From assembly GCF_004137685.1 (NCBI RefSeq), contig NZ_QYBB01000013.1:1-64000 (forward strand): a DNA stretch of 64,000 bases. The letters are read 5' to 3'. The position numbers and the translations under genes are program-made. Below, one piece after another: positions 44,321-52,653 of this stretch. The notes beneath the pieces are model-generated. The model searched no databases. It worked only from the letters and a program-made list of their open reading frames with translations, and was not told the DNA's origin. Positions within the stretch are counted from its first letter, which is position 1; the number at the start of each line of letters is the position of its first letter. Source of the DNA: Lichenibacterium minor (GTDB lineage: Bacteria; Pseudomonadota; Alphaproteobacteria; Rhizobiales; Beijerinckiaceae).

Positions 44321-46114
44321 TCAGCCCGGCTGGTCGGGCACCAGGGCGGCGTCGAGCAGGCGCAGTTCCGGCCGGCCCTGGCCCCCGCCCCACCGGTTCA
44401 CCGTCAGCGTGCCGGCGGCGTGGACGAGCCGCCCCCGCGCCGCCAGGATCCCCTGCCCCAACGGCCCTTCGGCGCATCGGAACGCCACGGCGCGGATGCG
44501 GCTGCCGTCGCGGCCCGCCAACGTGGCGCGCAGGTGCCCCTCGCCCATCGTTCCGCAGTCCACCACGCGGTGGCCGGGCAACGCCACCACGGGCTCGGGC
44601 GCCCCGGCGCCGAAGGGCCCGGCGGTGTCGAGGCCGCCGATGAGCTCCGGCGTGGCGGCGCCGGCGCCCATCGTGGCGTCCACCGCCAGGGCCGCCTCGC
44701 CGCGGGCCCGCTCGACGGCCTCAGAAAAATGGTCGTGCAGGAAGTCGCGGAAGGCGCCGAGCCCCGCCGCCCGCAGCGTCACGCCGGCCGCCATGCCGTG
44801 CCCTCCCCCCTTCAGCAGCAGCCCGCGCTCGACCGCGAGCCGAACCGCCGCCCCGACGTCGGCGCCGGGGATGGAGCGGCCCGAGCCGGTGCCGGTGTCG
44901 CCCGCCAGCGCGATGGCGAAGGCCGGCCGCTCGAAGCGCTCGCGCAGCCGGGCCGCCACCAGCCCGACGATGCCGGGGTGCCAGCCTTCCGCCGCCGCCA
45001 CCACCACGGCGCGCCCTTCGGCCTCCACGGTCGCCATGGCCTCCGCTTCGGCTTCCTCGACGGCGGCGAGTTCGATCACGCGCCGCTCGCGGTTCAAGCG
45101 GTCGAGGTCGGCGGCGATGCGGGCGGCCTCGACGGGGTCGGGGGTGAGGAGCAGTCGCGTGCCGAGGGCCGAATCGCCGATGCGGCCGCCGGCGTTGATG
45201 CGCGGCCCCACGAGGTAGCCGAGGTGGAAGGGCGTCGGCGCGCCGTCCGCGCCCGCCACGTCGAACAGCGCCGCGAGGCCGGGCCGCCCGCGCCGTGCCA
45301 TCACGGCCAGTCCCTTCTGCACGAAGGCGCGGTTCAGCCCCGTCAGCGGCACCACGTCGGCCACGGTGGCGAGGGCCACGAGGTCGAGCGAGGCCAGCAG
45401 GTCCGGCGCGTCGCGCCCGTCCCAGAACCCGTCGGCCTTCAGGGCGCGGTGGAGGGCGACCAGCACCATGAACACCGCCCCGGCGGCGCACAGGTGCCCC
45501 AGGCCGGACAGGTCGTCCTGGCGGTTGGCGTTGACGAGGGCGACGGCGCGCGGCAGTTCGGCGCCGACCTGGTGGTGGTCGATGATCACCGTATCGAGGC
45601 CGCGGCGCCCGGCCTCGTCGAGCGGGGCGAAGCTCGTGGACCCGCAATCCACCGTCACCAACAGTGTGGCGCCGCCTTGGGCCAGCGCCGCGACGGCCGG
45701 CACGCTGGGCCCGTAGCCGTCGACGAGTCGATCGGGGATGTGGATCGCGGGATCCAGCCCGGCGGCCCGCAGGTAGCCGACGATCAGCGCGGCCGCGGCG
45801 GCGCCGTCGACGTCGTAGTCGCCCAGCACCGCGACGCGCTCCCCCGCCCTCACGGCGCGGGCGAGCCTGTCGACGGCCGCCGGCATGTCGACGAGCACGT
45901 CGGGGTCGGGCATCAGGGCGCGCAGCGACGGATCGAGGAAGGCGGAGCAGTCGGACGCGTCGCGGCCGCGGGACGCCAGCACGCGCGACAGCAGGTCCGG
46001 CATCCCGTGCGATTGCGCGATCGCCATGGCGCGGCGCGCGCCCGCCTCGTCGAGCCGTGCCCGCCAGGCGCGGCCCGTCATGGAGCGGGCGACGTCGAGG
46101 ACCAGCGGGTTCAT
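44321..46114 (-). CDS. recJ: Single-stranded-DNA-specific exonuclease RecJ
   Basis: This 5'-3' exonuclease acts in RecF-pathway repair, mismatch repair and base excision. It has 597 residues. DHH-superfamily motifs are GDYDVDGAAAAALI, TVDCGS and VIIDHHQV; the DHHA1 motif is KGGGHGMAAGVTL. An OB-like C-terminal region follows. I chose ATG 46114 (MNPLVLDVARSMTGRAW), where homologous sequence begins, rather than the ATG at 46171. Its usual rhizobial partners hom and glpX lie about 4.5 kb further downstream. Confidence 0.95.
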   Translation of the reverse strand: MNPLVLDVARSMTGRAWRARLDEAGARRAMAIAQSHGMPDLLSRVLASRGRDASDCSAFLDPSLRALMPDPDVLVDMPAAVDRLARAVRAGERVAVLGDYDVDGAAAAALIVGYLRAAGLDPAIHIPDRLVDGYGPSVPAVAALAQGGATLLVTVDCGSTSFAPLDEAGRRGLDTVIIDHHQVGAELPRAVALVNANRQDDLSGLGHLCAAGAVFMVLVALHRALKADGFWDGRDAPDLLASLDLVALATVADVVPLTGLNRAFVQKGLAVMARRGRPGLAALFDVAGADGAPTPFHLGYLVGPRINAGGRIGDSALGTRLLLTPDPVEAARIAADLDRLNRERRVIELAAVEEAEAEAMATVEAEGRAVVVAAAEGWHPGIVGLVAARLRERFERPAFAIALAGDTGTGSGRSIPGADVGAAVRLAVERGLLLKGGGHGMAAGVTLRAAGLGAFRDFLHDHFSEAVERARGEAALAVDATMGAGAATPELIGGLDTAGPFGAGAPEPVVALPGHRVVDCGTMGEGHLRATLAGRDGSRIRAVAFRCAEGPLGQGILAARGRLVHAAGTLTVNRWGGGQGRPELRLLDAALVPDQPG

Positions 46115-46296
46115 CGGCGGCTCGATGGGATGGCACGGGACCGCCCCCGCCACCCCGCGCCGCTTCCCCATCGAGAGGAGCTGGCGTTCGTGGGCCGACC
46201 CGTAACTGTCGGCTGAGGCGGCTTCGGGCGACGCAAGGCGGGAACCCTCGGGGGAAAGGGGCCTGCTTACCCCGGGACGACTCGATGGCGAAAGGG

Positions 46297-46325
46297 TTTC
46301 ATGTTAACCCAATCCTGCCTATGTA
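46297..46325 (+). promoter_or_regulatory. Weak predicted promoter of parE
   Basis: TTTCAT (46297-46302), 17 bases, then TATGTA (46320-46325). The start would fall near 46332, before ATG 46366 but after the alternative ATG 46285, which favours the shorter ParE. Box quality is moderate. Confidence 0.35.
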
Positions 46326-46365
46326 CCCGGTCTGTTCCGCCCTCACCGTCCCGCAGGCCCCATCG

Positions 46366-48426
46366 ATGCCCAAACGGTCCGAAGCCGTCGCCGCCACTCC
46401 CGAGGACCTCTTCGCCGTGAACGACGACGTGCCGCCCGAGGCCGGGAAGAAGCGCCGCCCCCTGCCGGTCCGCGACGGGACGCCCGACGAGACGGGTTAC
46501 ACCGCCGCCTCGATCGAGGTGCTGGAAGGGCTGGAGCCGGTTCGGCGCCGGCCCGGCATGTATATCGGCGGCACCGACGACGCGGGCCTGCACCACCTCT
46601 TCGCCGAGGTGATCGACAATTCCATGGACGAAGCCGTGGCGGGCCACGCGAGCCGGATCGACGTGGCCGTGGAGGCGGACGGCTTCGTGTCGATCACCGA
46701 CAACGGCCGCGGCATCCCGATCGACCCCCACCCGAAGTTCCCGGACCGCTCGGCGCTCGAAGTCATCATGACGACGCTGCACGCGGGCGGGAAGTTCGAT
46801 TCGGGCGCCTACCAGACGTCCGGCGGCCTCCACGGCGTCGGCATCTCGGTCGTCAACGCCCTGTCGGAGCGGCTCGACGTCGAAGTGGCGCGCGGGCAGA
46901 CTCTTTATCGCCAAAGCTTCGCCCGCGGACTCGTGCTCGGGCCGATCGAAACGGTGGGCCGGGTCGCCAACCGCCGCGGCACGCGGGTGCGCTTCAAGCC
47001 GGACCCCGAGATCTTCGGGGCGGAAGCCAGGCTGGAGCCGGCACGGCTGTTCCGCATGGCCCGCTCGAAAGCCTACCTGTTCGGCGGCGTCGAGGTCCGC
47101 TGGCACTGCGCAGCCGAGCTGATCGAGGGCACCAAGACGCCGGGGGAAGCGGTGTTCCGCTTCCCGGGCGGGCTGAAGGACCATCTCGCCCAGGAGGTCG
47201 AAGGGCGCAGCTTCGTGGCCGAGCAGCCCTTCACGGGCAAGATCACCAAACCGGGCGGCCACGGGTCGCTCGAATGGGCGGTGACCTGGCTCAGCGACGA
47301 CGACGGCTTCGTCCATTCCTACTGCAACACCATCCCGACGCCGAACGGCGGCACGCACGAGAACGGCCTGCGTTCGGCGCTGCTGCGCGGCCTGAAGGAC
47401 CACGCCGAGCGCATCGGCCAGGCGCGCCGCGCCGCCAACGTCACGGCCGACGACGTGATGCTGAACTGCGCGGCGCTCCTGTCCGTGTTCATCCGAGAGC
47501 CGGAATTCCAAGGGCAGAACAAGGGGCGGCTGCAGACGGTCGAGGCCGGGCGCATCGTCGACACGGCCCTGCGCGACGCCTTCGACCATTGGCTCGCGGC
47601 GGCGCCCTCGCAGGCCGCCAAGCTGCTGGACTGGAGCGTCGAGCGGGCCGACGAGCGGATGCGGCGCAAGGCCGACAAGGACGTGGCGCGAAAATCCGCG
47701 ACGCGAAAGCTGCGCCTGCCCGGCAAGCTCGCCGATTGCTCGAACTCGGCCGCGCAGGGGTCGGAGCTGTTCATCGTGGAAGGCGACAGCGCGGGCGGCT
47801 CGGCCAAGCAGGCGCGCGACCGCGCCAGCCAGGCGATCCTGCCGCTGCGCGGCAAGATCCTCAACGTCGCCAACGCCACGCGCGACAAGCTCGCCGCCAA
47901 CCAGCAGCTCGCCGACCTCGCGCTGGCGCTCGGCTGCGGCACGGGCGCCCACTACAAGGACGGCGAGCTCCGCTACGACAAGATCATCATCATGACGGAC
48001 GCCGACGTGGACGGCGCCCATATCGCATCGCTGCTGATCACCTTCTTCTATCGGCAGATGCCGAAGCTGATCGACGGCGGGCACCTCTTCATCGCGGTCC
48101 CGCCGCTCTACCGGCTGACGCAGAACACGAAATCGGTCTACGCCCGAGACGATGCCCACAAGGACTTCCTGCTGAAGACCGCCATGACGGGTCGCGGCAA
48201 GGTCGAGATCAGCCGATTCAAGGGCCTCGGCGAGATGCCCATGAGGGACCTGAAGGAGACCACGATGGACCCGTCGAAGCGCACGCTGTTGCGGGTGACG
48301 GTGCTGGCCGAGGACGACGTCGGCACGCGGGACGCCGTGGAGCGGCTGATGGGCAACCGGCCGGAAGCCCGTTTCGCCTTCATCCAGGAGCGGGCGTCGG
48401 GTGCGGCCGACCTGGTCGACGTTTGA
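46366..48426 (+). CDS. parE: DNA topoisomerase IV subunit B
   Basis: This is the ATPase/TOPRIM subunit of topoisomerase IV, which decatenates daughter chromosomes with ParC. It has 686 residues. The GHKL ATP site has EVIDNSMDEAVAGHA, DNGRGIP and GGLHGVGISVVNAL. The TOPRIM core has VEGDSAGGSAKQARDR and MTDADVDGAHI. The C-terminus has RFKGLGEMP. The start ATG 46366 (MPKRSEAVAATPEDLF) is my choice; ATG 46285 would add 27 residues of no clear homology. Confidence 0.95.
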   Translation: MPKRSEAVAATPEDLFAVNDDVPPEAGKKRRPLPVRDGTPDETGYTAASIEVLEGLEPVRRRPGMYIGGTDDAGLHHLFAEVIDNSMDEAVAGHASRIDVAVEADGFVSITDNGRGIPIDPHPKFPDRSALEVIMTTLHAGGKFDSGAYQTSGGLHGVGISVVNALSERLDVEVARGQTLYRQSFARGLVLGPIETVGRVANRRGTRVRFKPDPEIFGAEARLEPARLFRMARSKAYLFGGVEVRWHCAAELIEGTKTPGEAVFRFPGGLKDHLAQEVEGRSFVAEQPFTGKITKPGGHGSLEWAVTWLSDDDGFVHSYCNTIPTPNGGTHENGLRSALLRGLKDHAERIGQARRAANVTADDVMLNCAALLSVFIREPEFQGQNKGRLQTVEAGRIVDTALRDAFDHWLAAAPSQAAKLLDWSVERADERMRRKADKDVARKSATRKLRLPGKLADCSNSAAQGSELFIVEGDSAGGSAKQARDRASQAILPLRGKILNVANATRDKLAANQQLADLALALGCGTGAHYKDGELRYDKIIIMTDADVDGAHIASLLITFFYRQMPKLIDGGHLFIAVPPLYRLTQNTKSVYARDDAHKDFLLKTAMTGRGKVEISRFKGLGEMPMRDLKETTMDPSKRTLLRVTVLAEDDVGTRDAVERLMGNRPEARFAFIQERASGAADLVDV

Positions 48427-48623
48427 CGCCGTCGCGCGACCCGCGAAGCCCGGCCTCCGCGGCCGCAGAGCATCCGGACCGGGCGGAATCCTCGGCAATC
48501 GAGGTGCATCGACCGTGAACCCGGCCGGGACACGGCGCCGCGATGGCGTCGATTTCCGTTCATCTTAAACGTCCGGCAACCCGGCGCCGGCAGGGTGAGG
48601 GGACCATCCAGGCGGGACCGGCG

Positions 48624-48875
48624 ATGCACGATTTCAGGGGCGACCGACGCGGGTCGGCGGTGCAGTGGTTCGCGCTCGCGGCGGCCGCCCTGTGCGTCGC
48701 CTGCCTGGCGGGCGCGCACGGCCTCGCCTGGCTGTCCCAATCCGGCCGCGTCGCGCTCGTGGCATACAGGGCGCCGACGGACCGGACGCGGCACGTCGAC
48801 GCCGATCCCGGCGTCGACACCATGCCGACGGGGTCCATCCCGGCCTCCGACGCGCTGGTCATCCGCATCCGCTGA
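48624..48875 (+). CDS. Small single-helix membrane protein (83 aa), hypothetical
   Basis: The product starts MHDFRGDRRGSAVQWFALAA, has one hydrophobic helix (about residues 14-38) and a Pro/Asp/Thr-rich extracytoplasmic tail ending ASDALVIRIR. The basic DRRGSAVQWF start before the helix faintly recalls pilin-like or TadE-like leaders, but no cleavage motif is convincing. It lies between parE and the RhlE-like helicase on the same strand. Ribosome-binding site weak. Confidence 0.5.
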   Translation: MHDFRGDRRGSAVQWFALAAAALCVACLAGAHGLAWLSQSGRVALVAYRAPTDRTRHVDADPGVDTMPTGSIPASDALVIRIR

Positions 48876-48919
48876 CGCCGGCCGTCACACTATTCGGCGT
48901 GGAAAACAGTCCCGCGTCG

Positions 48920-48947
48920 TTGACTTGTCGCCGTTTCCGCTTATGTC
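48920..48947 (+). promoter_or_regulatory. Predicted promoter of the DEAD-box helicase gene
   Basis: TTGACT (48920-48925), 16 bases, then TATGTC (48942-48947). It lies about 118 bases before the helicase ATG in a locally A/T-richer spacer, leaving a leader of about 110 bases. Confidence 0.45.
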
Positions 48948-49065
48948 CCATGACATCAATGGGCGCCCCGCGTCGCTCCTCGGCACACGATCCGTCGTGC
49001 CTGTCCCTTCACGGCTTTACGCGGGTCACGCGGCCGTGCTCCGTCGACGGTAGACGCAACACCTG

Positions 49066-50613
49066 ATGAATTTCAACGAACTCGGCCTCAGCGACAAGGT
49101 CCTGCAGGCGGTCGAAGCCACCGGCTACACGACGCCGACGCCGATCCAGGAGCAGGCGATCCCGATCGCCCTCGCCGGGCGCGACGTGCTCGGCATCGCC
49201 CAAACCGGCACGGGCAAGACCGCGGCTTTCACGCTGCCGATGCTGTCCCGGCTCGAAACCGGCCGCGCGCGGGCCCGCATGCCCCGCACGCTCATCCTCG
49301 AGCCGACGCGCGAACTCGCCGCGCAGGTCGAGGAAGCTTTCGTGCGCTACGGCGTCAACCACAAGGTCAGCGTCGCCCTGCTGATCGGCGGCGTGTCCTT
49401 CGCCGACCAGGAAGCCAAGATCACCCGGGGCGCCGACGTGCTGATCGCCACGCCGGGCCGCCTGCTCGACTTCGCGGAGCGCGGCAAGCTGCTGCTGACC
49501 GGGATCGAGATCCTGGTCATCGACGAAGCCGACCGCATGCTCGACATGGGCTTCATCCCGGACATCGAGAAGATCTGCAAGCTCGTGCCCTTCACGCGGC
49601 AGACGCTGTTCTTCTCGGCGACCATGCCGCCCGAGATCACGCGGCTGACCGAAGCCTTCCTGCACAACCCGGCCCGCATCGAGGTGGCGCGCCCGTCCTC
49701 GACGGCGGCGAGCGTCGCCCAGTCCCTGGTGGCTTCGGCGCCGGGACCGGCCAAGCGCGAAGTGCTGCGGAAGCTGCTCCGGGCCGCCGAGGACCTCACC
49801 AACGCGATCATCTTCTCCAACCGCAAGCGCGACGTCGCGCTGCTGACGAAATCGCTCGAGAAGCACGGCTTCTCGGTCGGCTGCCTCCACGGCGACATGG
49901 ACCAGCGATCGCGCATGACGTCGCTCGACGCCTTCCGCAACAACAAGGTGTCGCTGCTGGTCTGCTCGGACGTCGCGGCCCGCGGCCTCGACATACCGAT
50001 GGTCAGCCACGTGTACAACTTCGACGTGCCCACCCACGCCGAGGACTACGTGCACCGGATCGGCCGGACGGGCCGCGCCGGCCGATCCGGCACCGCGATC
50101 TCGATCGTCACCAAGGCGGACCAGCGCTACGTCGACGACATCGAGAAGCTGATCCAGAAGAAGATCGACTGGCAGGGCGTGACGCTCGATCAGGTCGTGG
50201 ATGCCGAGCCGGACGTCGAAGGCGAGGTCGACGAGGGCCGCACCCCCGGCGACCGCCGCTCCCGCCGCAGCCAAGGGCGCGGCGGCGAGGGTCGGTCGGC
50301 CTCCCCGGCGCGCGGCAGCGCTCGGGGCGGCGAAGCGCGGGGACGCGGCGAGGGTCGCCGCGACGCGGCGGAAGCTGCCCCGGTGGCGGCATCGTCCGCC
50401 GGACCGACGCTGGCCGCCCCGCCGAGCCCGTCGCCCCGCCGGGCCGAACCCGCCCAGCCGCCGCGCTCGCGCGATGAGCGCCCGGCAGGCCGCGGGACCG
50501 AGCAACGGCGGCATCGCCACGACGAGGACGACGAGGTGGTGATCGGCCTCGGCGACCACGTCCCATCGTTCCTGCTGCGGCCGGTGCGGATCAAAGCCAG
50601 CACCGACGCCTGA
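49066..50613 (+). CDS. DEAD-box RNA helicase, RhlE-like
   Basis: This ATP-dependent RNA helicase of 515 residues probably acts in ribosome assembly or RNA decay. All motifs are intact: Q motif (TPTPIQEQAIPIAL), AQTGTGKT, PTRELA, TPGRLLDF, DEAD, SAT, LVCSDVAARGLDIP and HRIGRTGRAGR. After about residue 385 comes a long low-complexity tail rich in Arg, Gly, Glu and Pro, ending in an acidic stretch and a short conserved end (GDHVPSFLLRPVRI). A 21-bp terminator stem follows. Confidence 0.93.
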   Translation: MNFNELGLSDKVLQAVEATGYTTPTPIQEQAIPIALAGRDVLGIAQTGTGKTAAFTLPMLSRLETGRARARMPRTLILEPTRELAAQVEEAFVRYGVNHKVSVALLIGGVSFADQEAKITRGADVLIATPGRLLDFAERGKLLLTGIEILVIDEADRMLDMGFIPDIEKICKLVPFTRQTLFFSATMPPEITRLTEAFLHNPARIEVARPSSTAASVAQSLVASAPGPAKREVLRKLLRAAEDLTNAIIFSNRKRDVALLTKSLEKHGFSVGCLHGDMDQRSRMTSLDAFRNNKVSLLVCSDVAARGLDIPMVSHVYNFDVPTHAEDYVHRIGRTGRAGRSGTAISIVTKADQRYVDDIEKLIQKKIDWQGVTLDQVVDAEPDVEGEVDEGRTPGDRRSRRSQGRGGEGRSASPARGSARGGEARGRGEGRRDAAEAAPVAASSAGPTLAAPPSPSPRRAEPAQPPRSRDERPAGRGTEQRRHRHDEDDEVVIGLGDHVPSFLLRPVRIKASTDA

Positions 50614-50634
50614 TCGGCTCGCCCGGCGAGGCCG

Positions 50635-50680
50635 ATGGCAAGAGGGGCGGAGCAGAAACCTGCTCCGCCCCTCTTGCCAT
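50635..50680 (+). terminator. Terminator after the helicase, 21-bp perfect stem
   Basis: Left arm 50635-50655 and right arm 50660-50680 pair perfectly over 21 bp around loop AAAC. The stem begins 22 bases past the helicase stop. No U-tract follows beyond the CTCTTGCCAT of the arm itself. The right arm contains the predicted -35 of tRNA-Gly. Confidence 0.7.
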
Positions 50681-50702
50681 CCGGGGCCGATTCCGCCATA
50701 CA
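50674..50702 (+). promoter_or_regulatory. Predicted promoter of tRNA-Gly, overlapping the helicase terminator
   Basis: TTGCCA (50674-50679), 17 bases, then CATACA (50697-50702). The start would lie about 18-20 bases before the tRNA. The -35 is within the 3' arm of the terminator stem. Confidence 0.45.
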
Positions 50703-50727
50703 TCCCTCGTCGCCGCGCGACACGGAT

Positions 50728-50802
50728 GCGGGTGTAGCTCAGTGGTAGAGCACAACCTTGCCAAGGTTGGGGTCGAGGGTTCGAATCCCTTCGCCCGCTC
50801 CA
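50728..50802 (+). tRNA. tRNA-Gly (anticodon GCC)
   Basis: A 75-base tRNA with encoded CCA. The acceptor stem is GCGGGTG / CGCCCGC with one G-U pair, discriminator T, D-arm AGCTCAGTGGTAGAGC, anticodon loop TTGCCAA (GCC) on stem AACC / GGTT, and T-arm GAGGGTTCGAATCCCTT. It is the cognate substrate of GlyQS encoded at the left of the window. Confidence 0.97.
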
Positions 50803-50980
50803 GTTTCCCGCGGACGTCCCCCTCACAATGCCGAGCGACCGGTCGGAACTCTGATTCCGACCTTCGTATGATCGGGTAGTCGCTCGCTTGAGGGCCTGCG
50901 GTCAGCCCTGATCGACGAACGGCAGACATCCCCATCGAATACTTGTCCCGTGTGTCGAAACGGCGCCGAGGATGTCCGGC

Positions 50981-51009
50981 TTGCGGAACGCATCGGGAAC
51001 GCATAGTTA
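50981..51009 (+). promoter_or_regulatory. Predicted lexA promoter
   Basis: TTGCGG (50981-50986), 17 bases, then TAGTTA (51004-51009). The first SOS box overlaps the last base of the -35 and fills most of the spacer, the arrangement expected for repression. The -10 match is modest. Confidence 0.45.
50986..51000 (+). promoter_or_regulatory. SOS box (LexA operator) at lexA
   Basis: GAAC, exactly 7 bases, GAAC (50986-50989 and 50997-51000). This is the direct-repeat LexA site of alphaproteobacteria. It sits about 90 bases before the lexA ATG, so lexA should be autoregulated. Confidence 0.8.
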
Positions 51010-51010
51010 T

Positions 51011-51025
51011 GTTCCTGTTTTGTTT
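51011..51025 (+). promoter_or_regulatory. Second, imperfect SOS box at lexA
   Basis: GTTC, 7 bases, GTTT (51011-51014, 51022-51025), one mismatch from the alphaproteobacterial GTTC-N7-GTTC form. It lies 10 bases after the first box and just downstream of the predicted -10. Confidence 0.5.
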
Positions 51026-51090
51026 TAGGCGAGTCGGAGCCGAGCCCTTCGTGGCTGTCCTGATCGAGCCTGCGCCGCGGGGGACTGCCC

Positions 51091-51786
51091 ATGCTCACCG
51101 AAAAGCAGAGTGAACTGCTCCGCTTCATCCATGCCCGCCTGCAGAAGACCGGCGTGCCTCCGTCCTTCGACGAGATGAAGGATGCCCTGGACCTGAAATC
51201 GAAGTCCGGCATCCACCGCCTCATCATGGCGCTGGAGGAACGCGGGTTCATCCGTCGCCTGCCGAACCGCGCCCGCGCGCTCGAAGTCTTGCGCCTGCCC
51301 GAGCAGGCCGCCGCCGAAGCGGCGAAGCCCAAGGCTTTGACGCTGCTCAAGGGCGGCAAGCCCGCGCCGAAGCCGCGCGCGGACGCGGTGCAGGGATTTC
51401 CGGGCGCCTTCGAGATCCCCGTCATGGGCCGCATCGCCGCCGGCACGCCGATCTCGGCCATCCAGACGCAGAGCCACACGATCTCGATGTCGGCCGACTT
51501 CCTCGCTTCGGGCGAGCATTTCGCCCTGGAGGTCAGGGGGGATTCCATGGTCGAGGCGGGCATCCTCGACAACGACACCGTCATCATCCGCCGGCAGGAC
51601 ACCGCCAACACGGGCGACATCGTGGTGGCGCTGGTCGACGACGAGGAAGCGACGCTGAAGCGGCTGCGCCGCCGCGGCGCATCGATCGCGCTCGAGCCCG
51701 CCAACGCCGCCTACGAAACCCGCATCTTCGGGCCAGAGCGCGTCAAGGTGCAGGGCATCCTGGTGAGCCTGTTCCGGCGCTACTGA
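51091..51786 (+). CDS. lexA: LexA repressor
   Basis: LexA represses SOS genes and self-cleaves with RecA filaments. It has 231 residues. The N-terminal winged helix begins [20 protein letters not shown], with the recognition segment [20 protein letters not shown] linker of about 35 residues precedes cleavage site Ala117-Gly118 (GRIAAGTPI). The catalytic Ser152 (RGDSMVEAG) and Lys190 (EATLKRL) are present. Two SOS boxes lie upstream. GGGGGA before the ATG serves as ribosome-binding site. Confidence 0.97.
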   Translation: MLTEKQSELLRFIHARLQKTGVPPSFDEMKDALDLKSKSGIHRLIMALEERGFIRRLPNRARALEVLRLPEQAAAEAAKPKALTLLKGGKPAPKPRADAVQGFPGAFEIPVMGRIAAGTPISAIQTQSHTISMSADFLASGEHFALEVRGDSMVEAGILDNDTVIIRRQDTANTGDIVVALVDDEEATLKRLRRRGASIALEPANAAYETRIFGPERVKVQGILVSLFRRY

Positions 51787-51882
51787 CCCGGAACGCGGCT
51801 GCATCGGCCACGACGGGCGCCGCGGGTCCGGGGCGCCCGTGATGATCTGCGAGGGCGGCGACGCCGACGAACGATCGCGCCG

Positions 51883-52629
51883 TCAGCGCCAGTGGTCTGC
51901 CACCCAGGGCACGGGCGGCAGCGACCGATAGAACTTCTTGTACCATTTCGCCGGCCAGCGTCCCGCCAGGGCCTCGTCGGGCCGGGGATGACCCGTGAAC
52001 ACCACGACCCTGGCCTCGGCGGGCAGGACCGGCGGTCGAAACAGGTAGACGGGCCACGGCGGCAGCAGGCCGTGCTTGAAGCTCGGGCACCAGGGCTTCG
52101 GCCAGAAGGCGACGGGCAGGCGGGACGCCTTGGTGACGTAGATCTGCTCGTTGTCGAAGCGATGGGACATCGCCACCGCGTCGGCTTCGAAATCCGCCAC
52201 GAGGTGGGGCGCCGAGCCGGCGCGGAAGCGCATCACCGACGAGTTGCCGATGCCGTCGCGCCGGCCCTGCGTCGGGTTCCGCACGAGAACGAGCTTGCCG
52301 GGCGCGTGGTCGAACAGGGGATCGAGCGCGCCCGTCACCAGGATGTCGAGGTCGAGGAACAGCAGGTCGCCGTCGAGGCCGCCCAAGGTCCCGGCCGCGT
52401 CGGCGGCCCAAAGCGCGAGCTTGCGCCACGGCCCCGGCTTCAGCCCGGGCGGCAGGTGGATGGCGGGGATGGGCCGCGCCTCGATGGCGGGGTCGAGGCC
52501 GTCGATCGGATCGGTGAAGGCCACGAAGCGCGTCGGTCGCGCGACGTTGCGCAGCACGGCACGGTGGAGCCGGTTGACGTAATCGGCCCCGTATTCCGTG
52601 CCCCAGCGGATGCAGACGACCGTCTGCAC
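51883..52629 (-). CDS. Glycosyltransferase-like protein (nucleotide-diphospho-sugar transferase fold), hypothetical
   Basis: This 248-residue cytosolic protein starts TVVCIRWGTEYGADYVNRLH, resembling the GT-A fold opening, and has a DxD-like LLFLDLDILVTG at about residue 92. A conserved-looking GIGNSSVMRF and FDNEQIYVTKA follow, and the C-terminus is Trp/Pro/Arg-rich (WPAKWYKKFYRSLPPVPWV). The donor and acceptor are unknown. It lies 24 bases after aspS on the same strand. Confidence 0.65.
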   Translation of the reverse strand: MQTVVCIRWGTEYGADYVNRLHRAVLRNVARPTRFVAFTDPIDGLDPAIEARPIPAIHLPPGLKPGPWRKLALWAADAAGTLGGLDGDLLFLDLDILVTGALDPLFDHAPGKLVLVRNPTQGRRDGIGNSSVMRFRAGSAPHLVADFEADAVAMSHRFDNEQIYVTKASRLPVAFWPKPWCPSFKHGLLPPWPVYLFRPPVLPAEARVVVFTGHPRPDEALAGRWPAKWYKKFYRSLPPVPWVADHWR

Positions 52630-52653
52630 GGGCGTGTCCCGCCGTCCGCCGGG

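Noticed and set aside
50823..51704. A 293-codon minus-strand frame opposite lexA
   Set aside because: Antisense to lexA and to its SOS boxes; Ser/Arg-rich and lacking any motif.
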